DNA of 64,000 bases from Myceligenerans salitolerans (lineage in GTDB: Bacteria > Actinomycetota > Actinomycetes > Actinomycetales > Cellulomonadaceae), in NCBI RefSeq assembly GCF_017349295.1, contig NZ_JAFMPK010000047.1, forward strand, positions 731,527 through 795,526, written 5' to 3'. Below the pieces are notes generated by a model. That model was not told the origin of the DNA, searched no databases, and worked only from the letters and a program-made list of their open reading frames with translations. Shown here piece after piece: positions 18,469-27,497 of this stretch (its first letter is position 1; every line of letters starts with the position of its first letter). The translations under genes and the position numbers were made by a program.

Positions 18469-19361
18469 GCCCCGTCCCCGCGGGCTGCGCGCGCCGACTG
18501 CGCCATCACTACGGCAGCGCGGTCGATACGTGGATCGCCCACGTCCCTCGCCAGATCGACGACGCTTGCCGTGAGTGGGGCCTACGGTTCGTCAGCTATC
18601 ACGACCATGGGCACGCCTCAGCCATCGCCGTGGTCCACGACGCCGCCGGCACGCCGCGCATCGTCAAGGCGTGGCCCGAGACCGCCCGCTTCCGCGCCGA
18701 GACAGCGGCGTTGACGCACTGGTACGACGCCGGCGTCGTGCTCGCGACGATCACGGAGTCCTCGATCGCGCTCCTCCGTATGATCGGGGGTCAGCCCGGT
18801 GGCCATCCCGTCCCAGCAGGCCACGAGTCCGGGGTCGCGACAGCGATCAGAGACCTTCACGCTCGCCCCCTCCGTGCAGGGAACCCTTCGACTTATCTGC
18901 AACTGTCGCAGTACCTGACGGACACCGTCCGACCTCGCATCGCACGGCGCATGGAGAGCCCCCTGGCGTGCCCCTTGGCGACGCGGGTCTACAACGCCCT
19001 CGCCCGCGGGCTTCCGGCCAGCATGCGCGGCCCGACGCTTCTGCACGGTGACCTCTACCGCGAGAACGCGCTGTTCGACCAGCGCGGCGTACCACTGCTC
19101 GTCGACCCCCTCCCGATGATCGGCGACCCGATCTTCGACTGGGCCTTCTGGGTCGTGTACTACGACCTGAGAGCGAGGACTGAGGAGCGGCTGGCACTTG
19201 CCGAAACGGCATCGCAGATCGATCGCCACCACATCCTCTTCTGGTGCCTGATGCTCTGCCTCGACGGACTGCTCTACTTCCGCGAGACACAGGACAGCCG
19301 CGCGACGACCATGGCAGAGGTCCTTGAGCGGATCCTCACCCTGAGGCTGGTTGCCGCATGA
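18465..19361 (+). CDS. Aminoglycoside/hydroxyurea-type phosphotransferase
   Basis: 298-residue kinase-fold protein closest to the APH(6)/hydroxyurea resistance type. It has RIVKAWPETARFRAE in the N-lobe, the catalytic loop LLHGDLYRENALF near residue 193 and LVDPLPMIGDPIFDWAFW as the metal site. The usual HGDL..N is intact, with the second Asp provided by VDPLP. It starts with an ATGA overlap on the SAM-synthetase stop and ends with an ATGA overlap into the phosphatase. It could phosphorylate a pathway intermediate or confer self-resistance. Confidence 0.78.
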   Translation: MSPVPAGCARRLRHHYGSAVDTWIAHVPRQIDDACREWGLRFVSYHDHGHASAIAVVHDAAGTPRIVKAWPETARFRAETAALTHWYDAGVVLATITESSIALLRMIGGQPGGHPVPAGHESGVATAIRDLHARPLRAGNPSTYLQLSQYLTDTVRPRIARRMESPLACPLATRVYNALARGLPASMRGPTLLHGDLYRENALFDQRGVPLLVDPLPMIGDPIFDWAFWVVYYDLRARTEERLALAETASQIDRHHILFWCLMLCLDGLLYFRETQDSRATTMAEVLERILTLRLVAA

Positions 19362-19999
19362 CGACCGCACTCTTGCGCCATGCACACACATCCTGGAGCA
19401 GGCGCTATCTCGTGAACGGGAACGCCGCGACCCGAGTCGCACTCGATGACGAGGGCATTGCCTCGTGTCTTGCAGCACGACACCAATATGCGCCTATGAC
19501 CGTCCAGACCTGGGCCACCAGTTCCTTCCTCCGCACGCAGGAGACGGCCCGGCTGCTCATGGGCGACGAAGCGGCCACACTCGTCGTCCTCCCCGAGCTC
19601 GACGAGCTCGACTACGGCGTCTTCGAGGCCCGGCCCTTCCTTGACTACGCGGCCTGGCTCCACGAACACGGTCCGCACGCCCGCGTTCCGGACGGCAGCG
19701 AGTCACAACGCGCTGGCATCCGCCGCATGCTCACCGGGCTCGTTCGCGCACTCGACCTGCCCAGCCGCCGGACCGTCGTCTGCCACGGACTCCTCGCATC
19801 ATTCCTCCACTGGCAGTCCGAACGTGGGACCGCCGACCCGATGCCGATCTATTTTGACGATGTCCAGCCAGTCGTCCCTAGGACGTGGCACGACGACGAC
19901 CTGCGCCGGCTCGCAAGCGCAGCACTGGACAATCTCGACGAACGCGAGGTCATTGACCCAGGGCCGTTCCCACCAGCCTGGGCACGAGCGGGACAGTAG
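19358..19999 (+). CDS. Histidine phosphatase family protein
   Basis: 213 residues. The phosphohistidine motif LLRHAHTSW is at residues 5-13, the second Arg lies in SSFLRTQETARLL, an acidic ELDELDYGVFEARPF follows, and the second catalytic His is in VVCHGLLASFL. This is the phosphoglycerate-mutase/CobC-like fold, probably acting on a small phosphorylated metabolite. Coupled by ATGA to the kinase upstream, it may remove a phosphate added earlier in the pathway. The next gene begins about 50 bases on. Confidence 0.83.
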   Translation: MTTALLRHAHTSWSRRYLVNGNAATRVALDDEGIASCLAARHQYAPMTVQTWATSSFLRTQETARLLMGDEAATLVVLPELDELDYGVFEARPFLDYAAWLHEHGPHARVPDGSESQRAGIRRMLTGLVRALDLPSRRTVVCHGLLASFLHWQSERGTADPMPIYFDDVQPVVPRTWHDDDLRRLASAALDNLDEREVIDPGPFPPAWARAGQ

Positions 20000-20052
20000 T
20001 CCTTTGCTAGCGTTTAATGCCTCTGTCCAACTGCCAGAAGAAGCGAGTTCTC

Positions 20053-21348
20053 ATGCATGATGTGCGCGAACTGATCAACCAGGGTGACGAAGCGGTCCGC
20101 CGGCTTGCCCGACGCGGATACTCCCTCGACCTTGAGAGCCTCACCGCGCTCCAGGACCGACGGAAGTCCGGCATCCAGGAGGTCGACACGCTCCGCGCAG
20201 AGTCCAAGAGAATCGCCTCAGAGGTCGGGCAGAACGCCCGGAACGGCAACGACGTCGAAGCGCTCAAGGAGACTGCCCGCAAGGTCAAGAGCCAGATCCG
20301 TGAGGCCGAGCAGGCTATTGAGCAGGCGGAGGCCCAGCTCGCAACCGCGCTGCTCGGCATCCCGAACATCCCGTCGGACGATGCACCCGACGGCGATTCG
20401 GAGGAGTTCGCGGTCGAGCAGCGCAAGGTCGGCAACCCACCGGTCTTCCCCTTTGCGCCCAAGGACCACGTCGACCTCGGCGAGTCGATGGGCATCCTCG
20501 ACTTCGCACGAGCCACCAAGCTCTCCGGCCCCAGATTCAGCGTCCTGCGCGGCGCCGGCGCGGCCCTCGAGCGGGCGTTGGCGTCCCTCTTCCTGGAGCT
20601 GCACACCCAGCGCCACGGGTACATCGAGCACTCCGTGCCGTTCCTCGTGACACGCGAGACCATGACCGGAACCGGCCAGCTCCCCAAGTTCGAGGCCGAC
20701 CTCTTCAAGACCTCGCTCGCAGACCGAGACCTCTTCCTCATTCCGACCGCCGAGGTCCCGCTGACCAACCTCTACGCGAACGAGATCATCTCCCCCGACC
20801 AGCTCCCCATCGCGCTCACGGCGCTGACGCCCTGCTTCCGCTCCGAGGCCGGGTCCTACGGCCGCGACACCCGCGGGCTGATCCGTCAGCACCAGTTCAC
20901 CAAGGTCGAGATGGTTCGGATCACTTCGGCCGATCGCGCCCGGACCGAGATGGAGGCAATGGTCGGGCACGCCGAGGCGTGTCTCAAGGAGCTTGACCTC
21001 TCCTACCGTGTCGTCACCCTCGCCGCTGGCGACACCGGCTTCTCGGCGCAACTCACCTATGACCTCGAGGTGTGGTTGCCCAGCCAGAACACCTACCGCG
21101 AAATCTCGTCCGTTTCCGACTTCGGAACCTTCCAGGGACGCCGCGCGGGCATCCGCACCCGCGACGAGAACGGAAAGACCATCCCGGCTGCCACGATCAA
21201 CGGCTCCGGACTCCCACTCGGCCGCACGCTGGCGGCCGTCCTGGAGCAGCACCAGCAGGCAGACGGCTCCGTTCTCCTGCCGCACGCCCTGACCAAGTAC
21301 CTCGGCTTCCGTCGAATCAACTCGGACGGTACGACCTCCCAGGAGTAG
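20053..21348 (+). CDS. serS: Seryl-tRNA synthetase, class II
   Basis: 431-residue full-length SerRS: N-terminal coiled-coil arm (about residues 28-105, rich in Ala/Glu/Lys heptads), then the class II core. Motif 2 TPCFRSEAGSYGRDTRG is near residue 261 and motif 3 GSGLPLGRTLAAVLEQHQ near 383; the EISSVSDFGTFQGRR serine-binding segment is present. ATG 20053 (MHDVRELIN) fits the family start better than the in-frame ATG at 20017. All active-site motifs look functional. Its place in a biosynthetic-type operon suggests a second SerRS that makes seryl-tRNA or seryl-adenylate for a pathway, or confers resistance to a SerRS inhibitor. Whether it is the only SerRS cannot be told here. Confidence 0.9.
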   Translation: MHDVRELINQGDEAVRRLARRGYSLDLESLTALQDRRKSGIQEVDTLRAESKRIASEVGQNARNGNDVEALKETARKVKSQIREAEQAIEQAEAQLATALLGIPNIPSDDAPDGDSEEFAVEQRKVGNPPVFPFAPKDHVDLGESMGILDFARATKLSGPRFSVLRGAGAALERALASLFLELHTQRHGYIEHSVPFLVTRETMTGTGQLPKFEADLFKTSLADRDLFLIPTAEVPLTNLYANEIISPDQLPIALTALTPCFRSEAGSYGRDTRGLIRQHQFTKVEMVRITSADRARTEMEAMVGHAEACLKELDLSYRVVTLAAGDTGFSAQLTYDLEVWLPSQNTYREISSVSDFGTFQGRRAGIRTRDENGKTIPAATINGSGLPLGRTLAAVLEQHQQADGSVLLPHALTKYLGFRRINSDGTTSQE

Positions 21349-21351
21349 CCC

Positions 21352-22374
21352 ATGCTCGTCGGCGTCTGCGATTTCCCCAGCGCGTACCAGTTCCCACCCG
21401 TCGGCTATGGAGGCATCGAACGATGGCTCTGGGCCGTCGCCGTCGGAGCGCGCAATGCAGGCGCCGACGTGCACCTCCTGGGCCCACAGTGGCAACCCGG
21501 TCTCGCGACGGACTGGACGATCGATCCCGTCCGGCTCGAAGACACAGCCCCGAGCAGCCTCACGGCGGCACGCTTGGCGGACACCGGATACGACCTGCTC
21601 GTCGTCGGCCACGAGTACCCGTCACTACCGGCCTGGCGACAGATCGCCGAGACGACCGGCGCCGATGTCGCCACGTTCCAGCACGATCCGAACTTCCAGC
21701 ACGCCACCGACGCGTTCGACAGCCTTGCGACCCGGCTGTACTGCTACTCGCCGGAGATGCTCGACCGCTACGCCGCCCACCGCCCGACGGCAGAACTCGC
21801 AGTGCACCTCGGACTCGACGAGCAAGAGGCGCACGCCTCGAACCTTCGAGAGGACCTGGTCTGGCTCGGCCGCGTCGATGCGGACAAGGCTCCGCACATC
21901 GCGATCCGAGCCGCGGAGATCGTCGGACGCCGCATCAAGATCGTCGGCCCCGTCCTGTCCACGGCGTATGCCGACGAGTACGCCGTGGCGCTGGAGGCCG
22001 GCCACGTCGAGTTGGTGGGCGAAGTCGGAGGAACCGAGAAGACACGGTTGCTCCAGCGCGCGTCCGCGTTCGTCTACACACAAGCCCGGGAGTACGTCGA
22101 GGCGGGAGCCGCGGTCTTCGGTGAAGCCCTTCGAGCCGGCACCCCGGTTGCCGCGCTCACCTGGAGGGACGGCACCTGCGCTCAGGCGGCCCTCTGCGAC
22201 GACACGGGCCACGTCATCACGGCTGATCCGACCGTCGATGATGAGACCGCTGCCCACCTGCTGGCCTCGGCGATCGAGAAGGCGACCACGCTCCGCCCGT
22301 GCGACGTGCAGGAGATCGGGCTTCACCGCTTTGACCCCGCGGCGCACTTCACGGCGCTGGCAACTCGCTCATGA
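21352..22374 (+). CDS. GT-B glycosyltransferase, GT4-like
   Basis: 340 residues with two Rossmann-like halves. The N-terminal half begins MLVGVCDFPSAYQFPPVGYGGIERWLW, the glycine-rich acceptor loop typical of GT4. The C-terminal half starts LVWLGRVDADKAPHIAIRAA, followed by IVGPVL, FVYTQAREYVEAGAAVFGEALRAGTPVAAL with the donor-binding Glu. It begins 3 bases after serS and overlaps the next gene (ATGA). It probably transfers a sugar to an intermediate of this operon's product. Substrates are unknown. Confidence 0.78.
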   Translation: MLVGVCDFPSAYQFPPVGYGGIERWLWAVAVGARNAGADVHLLGPQWQPGLATDWTIDPVRLEDTAPSSLTAARLADTGYDLLVVGHEYPSLPAWRQIAETTGADVATFQHDPNFQHATDAFDSLATRLYCYSPEMLDRYAAHRPTAELAVHLGLDEQEAHASNLREDLVWLGRVDADKAPHIAIRAAEIVGRRIKIVGPVLSTAYADEYAVALEAGHVELVGEVGGTEKTRLLQRASAFVYTQAREYVEAGAAVFGEALRAGTPVAALTWRDGTCAQAALCDDTGHVITADPTVDDETAAHLLASAIEKATTLRPCDVQEIGLHRFDPAAHFTALATRS

Positions 22375-23345
22375 CGCCTCACCTGCTTCGCAGGGCCTTC
22401 ACACGACAACTGAGCGATCTGTGGGACGTAAGCCTCGTCGACAACCGTCTCATCGTCGAACACACCCGCCCGATCACGACCTACACCCCACCACGGAGAT
22501 GGATGGGATGGGCAGCACTCCTCTCGCGGCTAAATGACGCATTCACGGAGGTCGGAGCCGCAGTGGCGCGCCCTCTGCCCCTGCGGTGGGGACATGAGAC
22601 CGAGCTGACGGTCTCGGCGGTCCAAGCTTTCGACCCATACCTCAAATGGGGCCGCGCGGTTCCGTACTGCTCCGGCTACCTCCCCCAGCCGGTCGTCCGG
22701 ACGACCGCCCGGCGCACCGCGGACGGGCACCTCGCAGACGGATTCCTGACGTCGTTCGTGAACACCTCCCGGGTCGAGCCGATCAACACCGTCGATGACG
22801 TGGCCGTCATCTTCGACCAATGGCTGACCGTGCTCTCGCGCCTCGGGTTGAACGCAAGGCACATACGGCTCCACGGAGACCTCGCGATCTGGCGTCGGCG
22901 GGAGGTCCAGGGAGTCACCCTCCGGTTCTCCCACGCCGGCCTGAGTCTCGGCGACCTTGTCGTCTTGCAGCCCGTCGACCAGCCGGAGCGCCTCGTCGTC
23001 GACCTCGGTACCGGACTCGAACGGCTCGGTTGGGCGATCTCCCGCCTGCCCTGGACCACCGTCGTCCACGGCAGGCCGACAACACTGCTCGCCGGCGAGC
23101 AGCTGGACACACTCCGCACCGCAACTCTTCTCCTCGCCTCCGGCGTCCACCCGGCGGCGCGCGGCGCTGGATCTGTCACCCACCGCTCCCTCCGACGGCT
23201 GCTCCATTTGAGTGCACAAACCGGGCATCTGCAGAATCTGAGAAGCTCGGCGCAGTCCATCTATGCGTACTGGGCGCAGACCACCAACCTTCGCCTCCCC
23301 TGGGCTGCCGTCGAGGACTCGCTCGTACGCACCCTGGACTTGTAG
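22371..23345 (+). CDS. AlaRS-like class II synthetase core, stand-alone
   Basis: 324 residues. No strong family is obvious, but the order of segments recalls the AlaRS catalytic domain. LPQPVVRTTARRTADGHL then DGFLTSFVNTSR matches the QKCIR..HL..F.ML.NFS region. FSHAGLSLGDLVVLQ lies before VVDLGTGLERLGWAISRL near residue 209, which matches AlaRS motif 3 (VDTGMGLER). The tRNA-recognition, editing and C-Ala domains are absent. It could activate alanine or a related amino acid for a carrier or small molecule, or bind tRNA. The assignment is pattern-based. Overlaps the glycosyltransferase stop by ATGA; last gene of the operon. Confidence 0.55.
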   Translation: MTPHLLRRAFTRQLSDLWDVSLVDNRLIVEHTRPITTYTPPRRWMGWAALLSRLNDAFTEVGAAVARPLPLRWGHETELTVSAVQAFDPYLKWGRAVPYCSGYLPQPVVRTTARRTADGHLADGFLTSFVNTSRVEPINTVDDVAVIFDQWLTVLSRLGLNARHIRLHGDLAIWRRREVQGVTLRFSHAGLSLGDLVVLQPVDQPERLVVDLGTGLERLGWAISRLPWTTVVHGRPTTLLAGEQLDTLRTATLLLASGVHPAARGAGSVTHRSLRRLLHLSAQTGHLQNLRSSAQSIYAYWAQTTNLRLPWAAVEDSLVRTLDL

Positions 23346-23470
23346 GCGACGCATCGCTACCAGGTGGCCCAAGGCAGGTTCCCGGCTCCGCGGCCGCCCC
23401 GCTTGTCCGTCCGATGTCACACTCCACCGAACAGGACGTCGTCACCCGCCGTGCGTCGCGAATCTGCTCT

Positions 23471-24394
23471 CTACAGGATGTTCCAGATCGAAGTCTCACC
23501 CTTGCGGAGGCTGTCGAGGCGCCGTCGTACTTCTGCTGCTGCCGGTGACCCCGGAGGTGACTTGCGGGCGTTGGTTGTGATCATGCGCAGTTCTCGAACG
23601 TCGCGAAGCCACTCGTAGCCGGACCATTCGCGGATGTCTCGGCCGTAGCGCCGACAGAACTCCTCGTACTCTTCGGGTGGGTGGTTGAACCGTCTGCAGT
23701 GGACTTCGATCGTGGCCAGGTCCCATTCGCGGGGCGCTATCACGGCGCTGTCCCAGTCGGACAACACGGCACCTCCTGCGGGGTCCAGGAGGGTGTTGCG
23801 GTGCTGGGCGTCACCGTGGATCAGACCCGGTGCCGAACCGGATGCCTGGAGCGGTTCGTCGTGGGCAAGCTGGGCGCTCAGGTCGCGCAGCATGGAGCGG
23901 TCTTGGTCGGTCAGGAGCGGGCTGCTGGCGATCGAGTTCTGGATCTCGCCGAACGCGTCCAGGGGCGGCAGGGGGAATGGCGGCAACGGAGCGTCGTGGA
24001 GGGCAAGAAGTGGCTCAGCCACGTCGGCGGCGTGGACAGGGCGTTCTTGGGGCAGGTAGTGCCATAGGGTCACCGCGCGCCCGCCGATCTCGAGGGGCTG
24101 GTATGCCGGATCTCCCCACAGCGCGACGGTCGGCACGGCGTGGTCCTGGAGCCAGGAGACCAGGGCGACGACTTCGCCGAGGTGGTCCTCACCAGGCGGC
24201 GCGACCTTGATGACCACCGGCGCTGAGGTCAGGCGGTAGACGCCGTTGGTCTGGTGGCGGATCAGGACGACACCTTGGGGATCCAGGCCGGCCATGCGGG
24301 CGGCGGCCTCGGCGATCGGCCTGGTGCGCTCTGGAGTATGCACGTGCTCGGCGACGTTGGTACGAAGGTCGGCCTCATGCGGGCTGGTGCTCAA
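23471..24394 (-). CDS. APH-type phosphotransferase
   Basis: 307-residue kinase-fold protein. The N-lobe has PVVIKVAPPGEDHLGEV; the catalytic loop GLIHGDAQHRNTLLD is near residue 195 and VLSDWDSAVIAPREWDLA holds the metal-binding Asp. The ATGA overlap with the upstream XRE regulator (24391-24394) couples the two. The pair is convergent with the synthetase operon. Regulator-kinase pairs of this type are common in Streptomyces relatives; the substrate is unknown. Confidence 0.8.
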   Translation of the reverse strand: MSTSPHEADLRTNVAEHVHTPERTRPIAEAAARMAGLDPQGVVLIRHQTNGVYRLTSAPVVIKVAPPGEDHLGEVVALVSWLQDHAVPTVALWGDPAYQPLEIGGRAVTLWHYLPQERPVHAADVAEPLLALHDAPLPPFPLPPLDAFGEIQNSIASSPLLTDQDRSMLRDLSAQLAHDEPLQASGSAPGLIHGDAQHRNTLLDPAGGAVLSDWDSAVIAPREWDLATIEVHCRRFNHPPEEYEEFCRRYGRDIREWSGYEWLRDVRELRMITTNARKSPPGSPAAAEVRRRLDSLRKGETSIWNIL

Positions 24395-25656
24395 CGGGAG
24401 CCTTCCATCTGGGTGGCGACGAGTTCGCCGAGTTCGGCGGCTCGTGTCCGCTCACGGCAACCTTCGGGCAGCGCGTGGACCACGTCCTGGGTCTTGGTGA
24501 GCACGACGCGCGTGCGATGCTCGGCAGGCAGCGTCGTGACAACCTGGACGGCCAGTTGGCAGGACTCGTCGACCCGGCCCTGACTCGCCAGGATGACGGC
24601 CTGGTCCAGCTTGATGAGGGCGGGATCGATGACGAGGTCGGGGTCGGCGTTGTACAGCGCGAGAGCCTCTTCTTGCACGCGCCCGGCACGCGCGGGCTCA
24701 TCCAAGTAGCTCAGTGTCCCCGACAGGTACATCAGCAGGCGCTTGTGGTTGAATTGAAATGCCGCATCGGGAGAGCCGAGGGAGTCGGCTTGGTCGACGT
24801 AGCGCTGAGCCGTGTCCATCGCGTGTTCGGCGCCGCGGGCGTCGCCGAGCTTCGCCAGAGCTCGACCTTCGGCAGCGGCGGCCAGCGCCGTCGGCTCGGA
24901 TGCGACGCCGGGCAGCAGCGCCTGCGCGCCGCGAGCGAGCTCAACCGCCTGTTCGACCTGCCCATAGTAGTACGGCAGCATCGCTTCCTGAGCTCGGACA
25001 CGAGCTTGGAGCTGCAGGTTGCCCGTGTCGTCTGAGGCCAGGCGCGCGGTGCCGTACCAGTAGCGGGACCGCCGGATCTCCCCGAGCTTCATCAGGGCGT
25101 CGGCTGCCAGAAGTGCAAGCACCGCAAGCGTCTCGGAGAGCCTCACCTGGACCATGGCCGGCTGCCGGATGGCCGCAACCCCCCGAACCTCGACAATGTC
25201 CGAGGCGAGCACCGACAGCATGACGGCCGGGGCCGTGCGCGTGTACATCACCAGGTGTTCAGCAACGCGCTCCTCGATCAGGTCGAGCCGCCCGGGTGAG
25301 AGTGTCGTCGCAGCCAACGTGTCATCGACCAGAGGCCGGGCCGCGTCCAGCAGGCCGAGCAGGCCGCCGGGATCTGTCGGGCTGGTGGAGAAAGTCGGCC
25401 GGGCGGCCTCCAGCGGTGAAGGCGTCGCACTCGACACCTGCAAACCGGTGGCCACTGTTCCCAGGGCCGCCTCCAGAGCATCGCGCGTCAGGCCAAGCGC
25501 CGTGGCGAGGTTGGCTCGCTGGAGGGGCTGTGGCCTGGACTCGCCCGACTCCCAGCGCTGGACAGTGGTCCGGTCGATGCCGAGCTGTTCGGCAAGCGCC
25601 TCCTGGCTGTATCCGGCTGACTTACGGGCATCCGAGAGCCTCGATCTGCGCGACAT
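24391..25656 (-). CDS. XRE regulator with helical-repeat sensor domain
   Basis: 421 residues. The N-terminal HTH is YSQEALAEQLGIDRTTVQRWESGESRPQ, with the remainder all-helical and TPR-like (repeated Ala-rich pairs such as ADALMKLGEIRRSRYWYGTARLA). ATG 25656 was chosen because AGGAGA lies 7 bases upstream; an upstream extension to 25860 is Arg-rich and unlike protein. Such regulators often bind a small signal and control neighbouring biosynthetic genes. It may autoregulate from the 249-base divergent promoter region shared with the gene at 25906. Confidence 0.78.
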   Translation of the reverse strand: MSRRSRLSDARKSAGYSQEALAEQLGIDRTTVQRWESGESRPQPLQRANLATALGLTRDALEAALGTVATGLQVSSATPSPLEAARPTFSTSPTDPGGLLGLLDAARPLVDDTLAATTLSPGRLDLIEERVAEHLVMYTRTAPAVMLSVLASDIVEVRGVAAIRQPAMVQVRLSETLAVLALLAADALMKLGEIRRSRYWYGTARLASDDTGNLQLQARVRAQEAMLPYYYGQVEQAVELARGAQALLPGVASEPTALAAAAEGRALAKLGDARGAEHAMDTAQRYVDQADSLGSPDAAFQFNHKRLLMYLSGTLSYLDEPARAGRVQEEALALYNADPDLVIDPALIKLDQAVILASQGRVDESCQLAVQVVTTLPAEHRTRVVLTKTQDVVHALPEGCRERTRAAELGELVATQMEGSR

Positions 25657-25905
25657 GAGGTTGTCTCCTGTCAGGTGGGCGTCCGACGCCCACGATAGCC
25701 GCCGGTTCCAGGCCCTCACAGAGGCCGCAGATCGGATGCGGCAATTCCGCCGCGGAAACGCGGCCTGAACGCAGCCGCGGTGCCGTGTTATCCGCGCCCG
25801 GCGTGCGATGTGCTGGATCACCAACAGGCGACGACTTCGCCGGTCATCCAAGAGCGACACTCAGGCCCGAATCGCGGTGTCGCGGAGGGCAGATGGGAGA
25901 AGGCA

Positions 25906-26229
25906 GTGAGAACTTCGCATCGCGAACGGAGCGCCGAGAAGGGCGCTCTGGAGTTGGCGCTCGGTACGGCGATCGGGATGGTCGCGAAGGTTGGCGGTGA
26001 ACGGCTCGACGTCGTGGCCGTCACCCGGAACCGTGTGTGCCTGAGTCCGCGTGACCTGACCGACGGCGAGGAGATCGCGCAGGTCCTTCAGTGTGCGATC
26101 CCGTTGGACCACCGGCTCACGGTTCCCGAGTACACGATGTGGACCGGGCGCCGCGGTGACCTGGAGGTCCAGGTCCGGTCGGCGCTGCGGGACCCGGCGG
26201 TAGCCCACGGGACAGGAGCGCTCGAGTGA
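25906..26229 (+). CDS. Small hypothetical protein coupled to HAD gene
   Basis: 107 residues from GTG 25906, which has GGGAG 6 bases upstream. The protein has a central LELALGTAIGMVAKVGGERLDVVAV strand-helix unit and a basic N-terminus. No family is recognised. The GTGA overlap with the next gene implies they are made together. It belongs to an operon of HAD-like proteins. Confidence 0.6.
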   Translation: MRTSHRERSAEKGALELALGTAIGMVAKVGGERLDVVAVTRNRVCLSPRDLTDGEEIAQVLQCAIPLDHRLTVPEYTMWTGRRGDLEVQVRSALRDPAVAHGTGALE

Positions 26230-27290
26230 GCGCCGACGGACCGTCCGCCACCATCGACAGCGCCACGTGGAGCATGGCGCGGCTGGTGCTGCTGGACATC
26301 GATGCTCATCTGGCGACGACGGATCAGCGGATCGCGGCCGACACGGTCGGGGCGCTGGAACTGGTGCGCGCCGCGGGGCACACCGTGTTGCTGTCGACGG
26401 GACGCTCGCTGGTCGGGCTGCTGCGGCTGGCCGGCCGGCTCGGGCTGAACGAGGGATACGCGATCTGCTCCCACGGTGCGCTCACCGTGCGCTTGGACCC
26501 CGGCATGCCGTCGGGATATGAGGTGATCGACGCGGTCACGTTCGACCTGGCCGCGCTGATCCTGCAGTTGGAGGATCTGCGGCTCCTGGCGCAGACACGC
26601 ATTGCGGCCGAGGAGGCCGGGGCCGGCTGGCGGGTCAACCACCGGTTCGAGACCGGGCTGCGCGGCTTCCAGGAGCAGGTCCCGCTCGCCCGGCTGCGAG
26701 GTGAAGCGACCACCCAGGCGCGGTTGCACGCGGCGGGAATCAGCCAGTACACGGACATCCTGGCCGCGGCAACGGGTCTGACGGTCACCCCCACCGGTCC
26801 GGACTCCTGCGACGTCACCGGCCCGGACACGTCCCTGGCCGCGGCGTGCGATGTCGCGCGCGACCGCCTCGGCCTCCCGGCCCACACGACCACCGCGGTC
26901 CGCGACAGCCTGCACGACAGCGTCAACGTGCTGATCCCACCCGACGCGCTCCGGCCCGGGCTCTCGGCGCTGGCCGCGCAGCTGACCGCCGCCGTCACGA
27001 CGGCTGCCACGACGGGCGGATCGGAGGCAGAGGTGGCGGTTCGGGTGTGGCTCGGCGACGACGTGCACCTGTCCAGGGCGGAACTCTGGTCCCGCCGTCG
27101 GCATGGCTGGGTTCGGAGCGCACCGATCCCCGCCGGGCGCGGGGCAACGATGCGCGATGTGGAACACGCGGCCCTGGATGCCGGACTGCCCTTCCCGCGA
27201 GGGACCGAGGGCCGACGTCGGCCCTGGTGGCGCAGCATCGCCGACGACCGTGCCCCGGCCGGGTTCGAGCTTCCCCTGGGTCGAACGTAG
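26226..27290 (+). CDS. Cof-type HAD protein with altered catalytic motifs
   Basis: 354 residues in the Cof/sucrose-phosphate-phosphatase HAD group. Motif I is VLLDIDAHLATT (both Asp kept, but the usual GT is AH), motif II TVLLSTGRSLVG is normal, and the C-terminal GDxxND motif appears as VRDSLHDSVNVL (Gly and Asn lost). A C-terminal extension follows. It may be inactive or have changed specificity. GTG 26226 overlaps the upstream stop. A second, intact HAD lies 207 bases downstream, suggesting divergence after duplication. Confidence 0.72.
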   Translation: MSADGPSATIDSATWSMARLVLLDIDAHLATTDQRIAADTVGALELVRAAGHTVLLSTGRSLVGLLRLAGRLGLNEGYAICSHGALTVRLDPGMPSGYEVIDAVTFDLAALILQLEDLRLLAQTRIAAEEAGAGWRVNHRFETGLRGFQEQVPLARLRGEATTQARLHAAGISQYTDILAAATGLTVTPTGPDSCDVTGPDTSLAAACDVARDRLGLPAHTTTAVRDSLHDSVNVLIPPDALRPGLSALAAQLTAAVTTAATTGGSEAEVAVRVWLGDDVHLSRAELWSRRRHGWVRSAPIPAGRGATMRDVEHAALDAGLPFPRGTEGRRRPWWRSIADDRAPAGFELPLGRT

Positions 27291-27497
27291 AGCCCTCACA
27301 TCTTGCGGCCGGGCCCGCCCAGACACCCCCTGGGCCCGGCCGTAGACCCCGCCACCTGTTCGACGTGGCCGTCCGAGACCGCATACCTGGAGCGAGCCGC
27401 AGCGTCATCCCGGCCCGGCTCTCACCACCGAGACCGACCCAACGTTGGGGCCGGTCCGGGCACGGCAAGCAGGACGAATCCCTCAAGGAGCAAGGCC

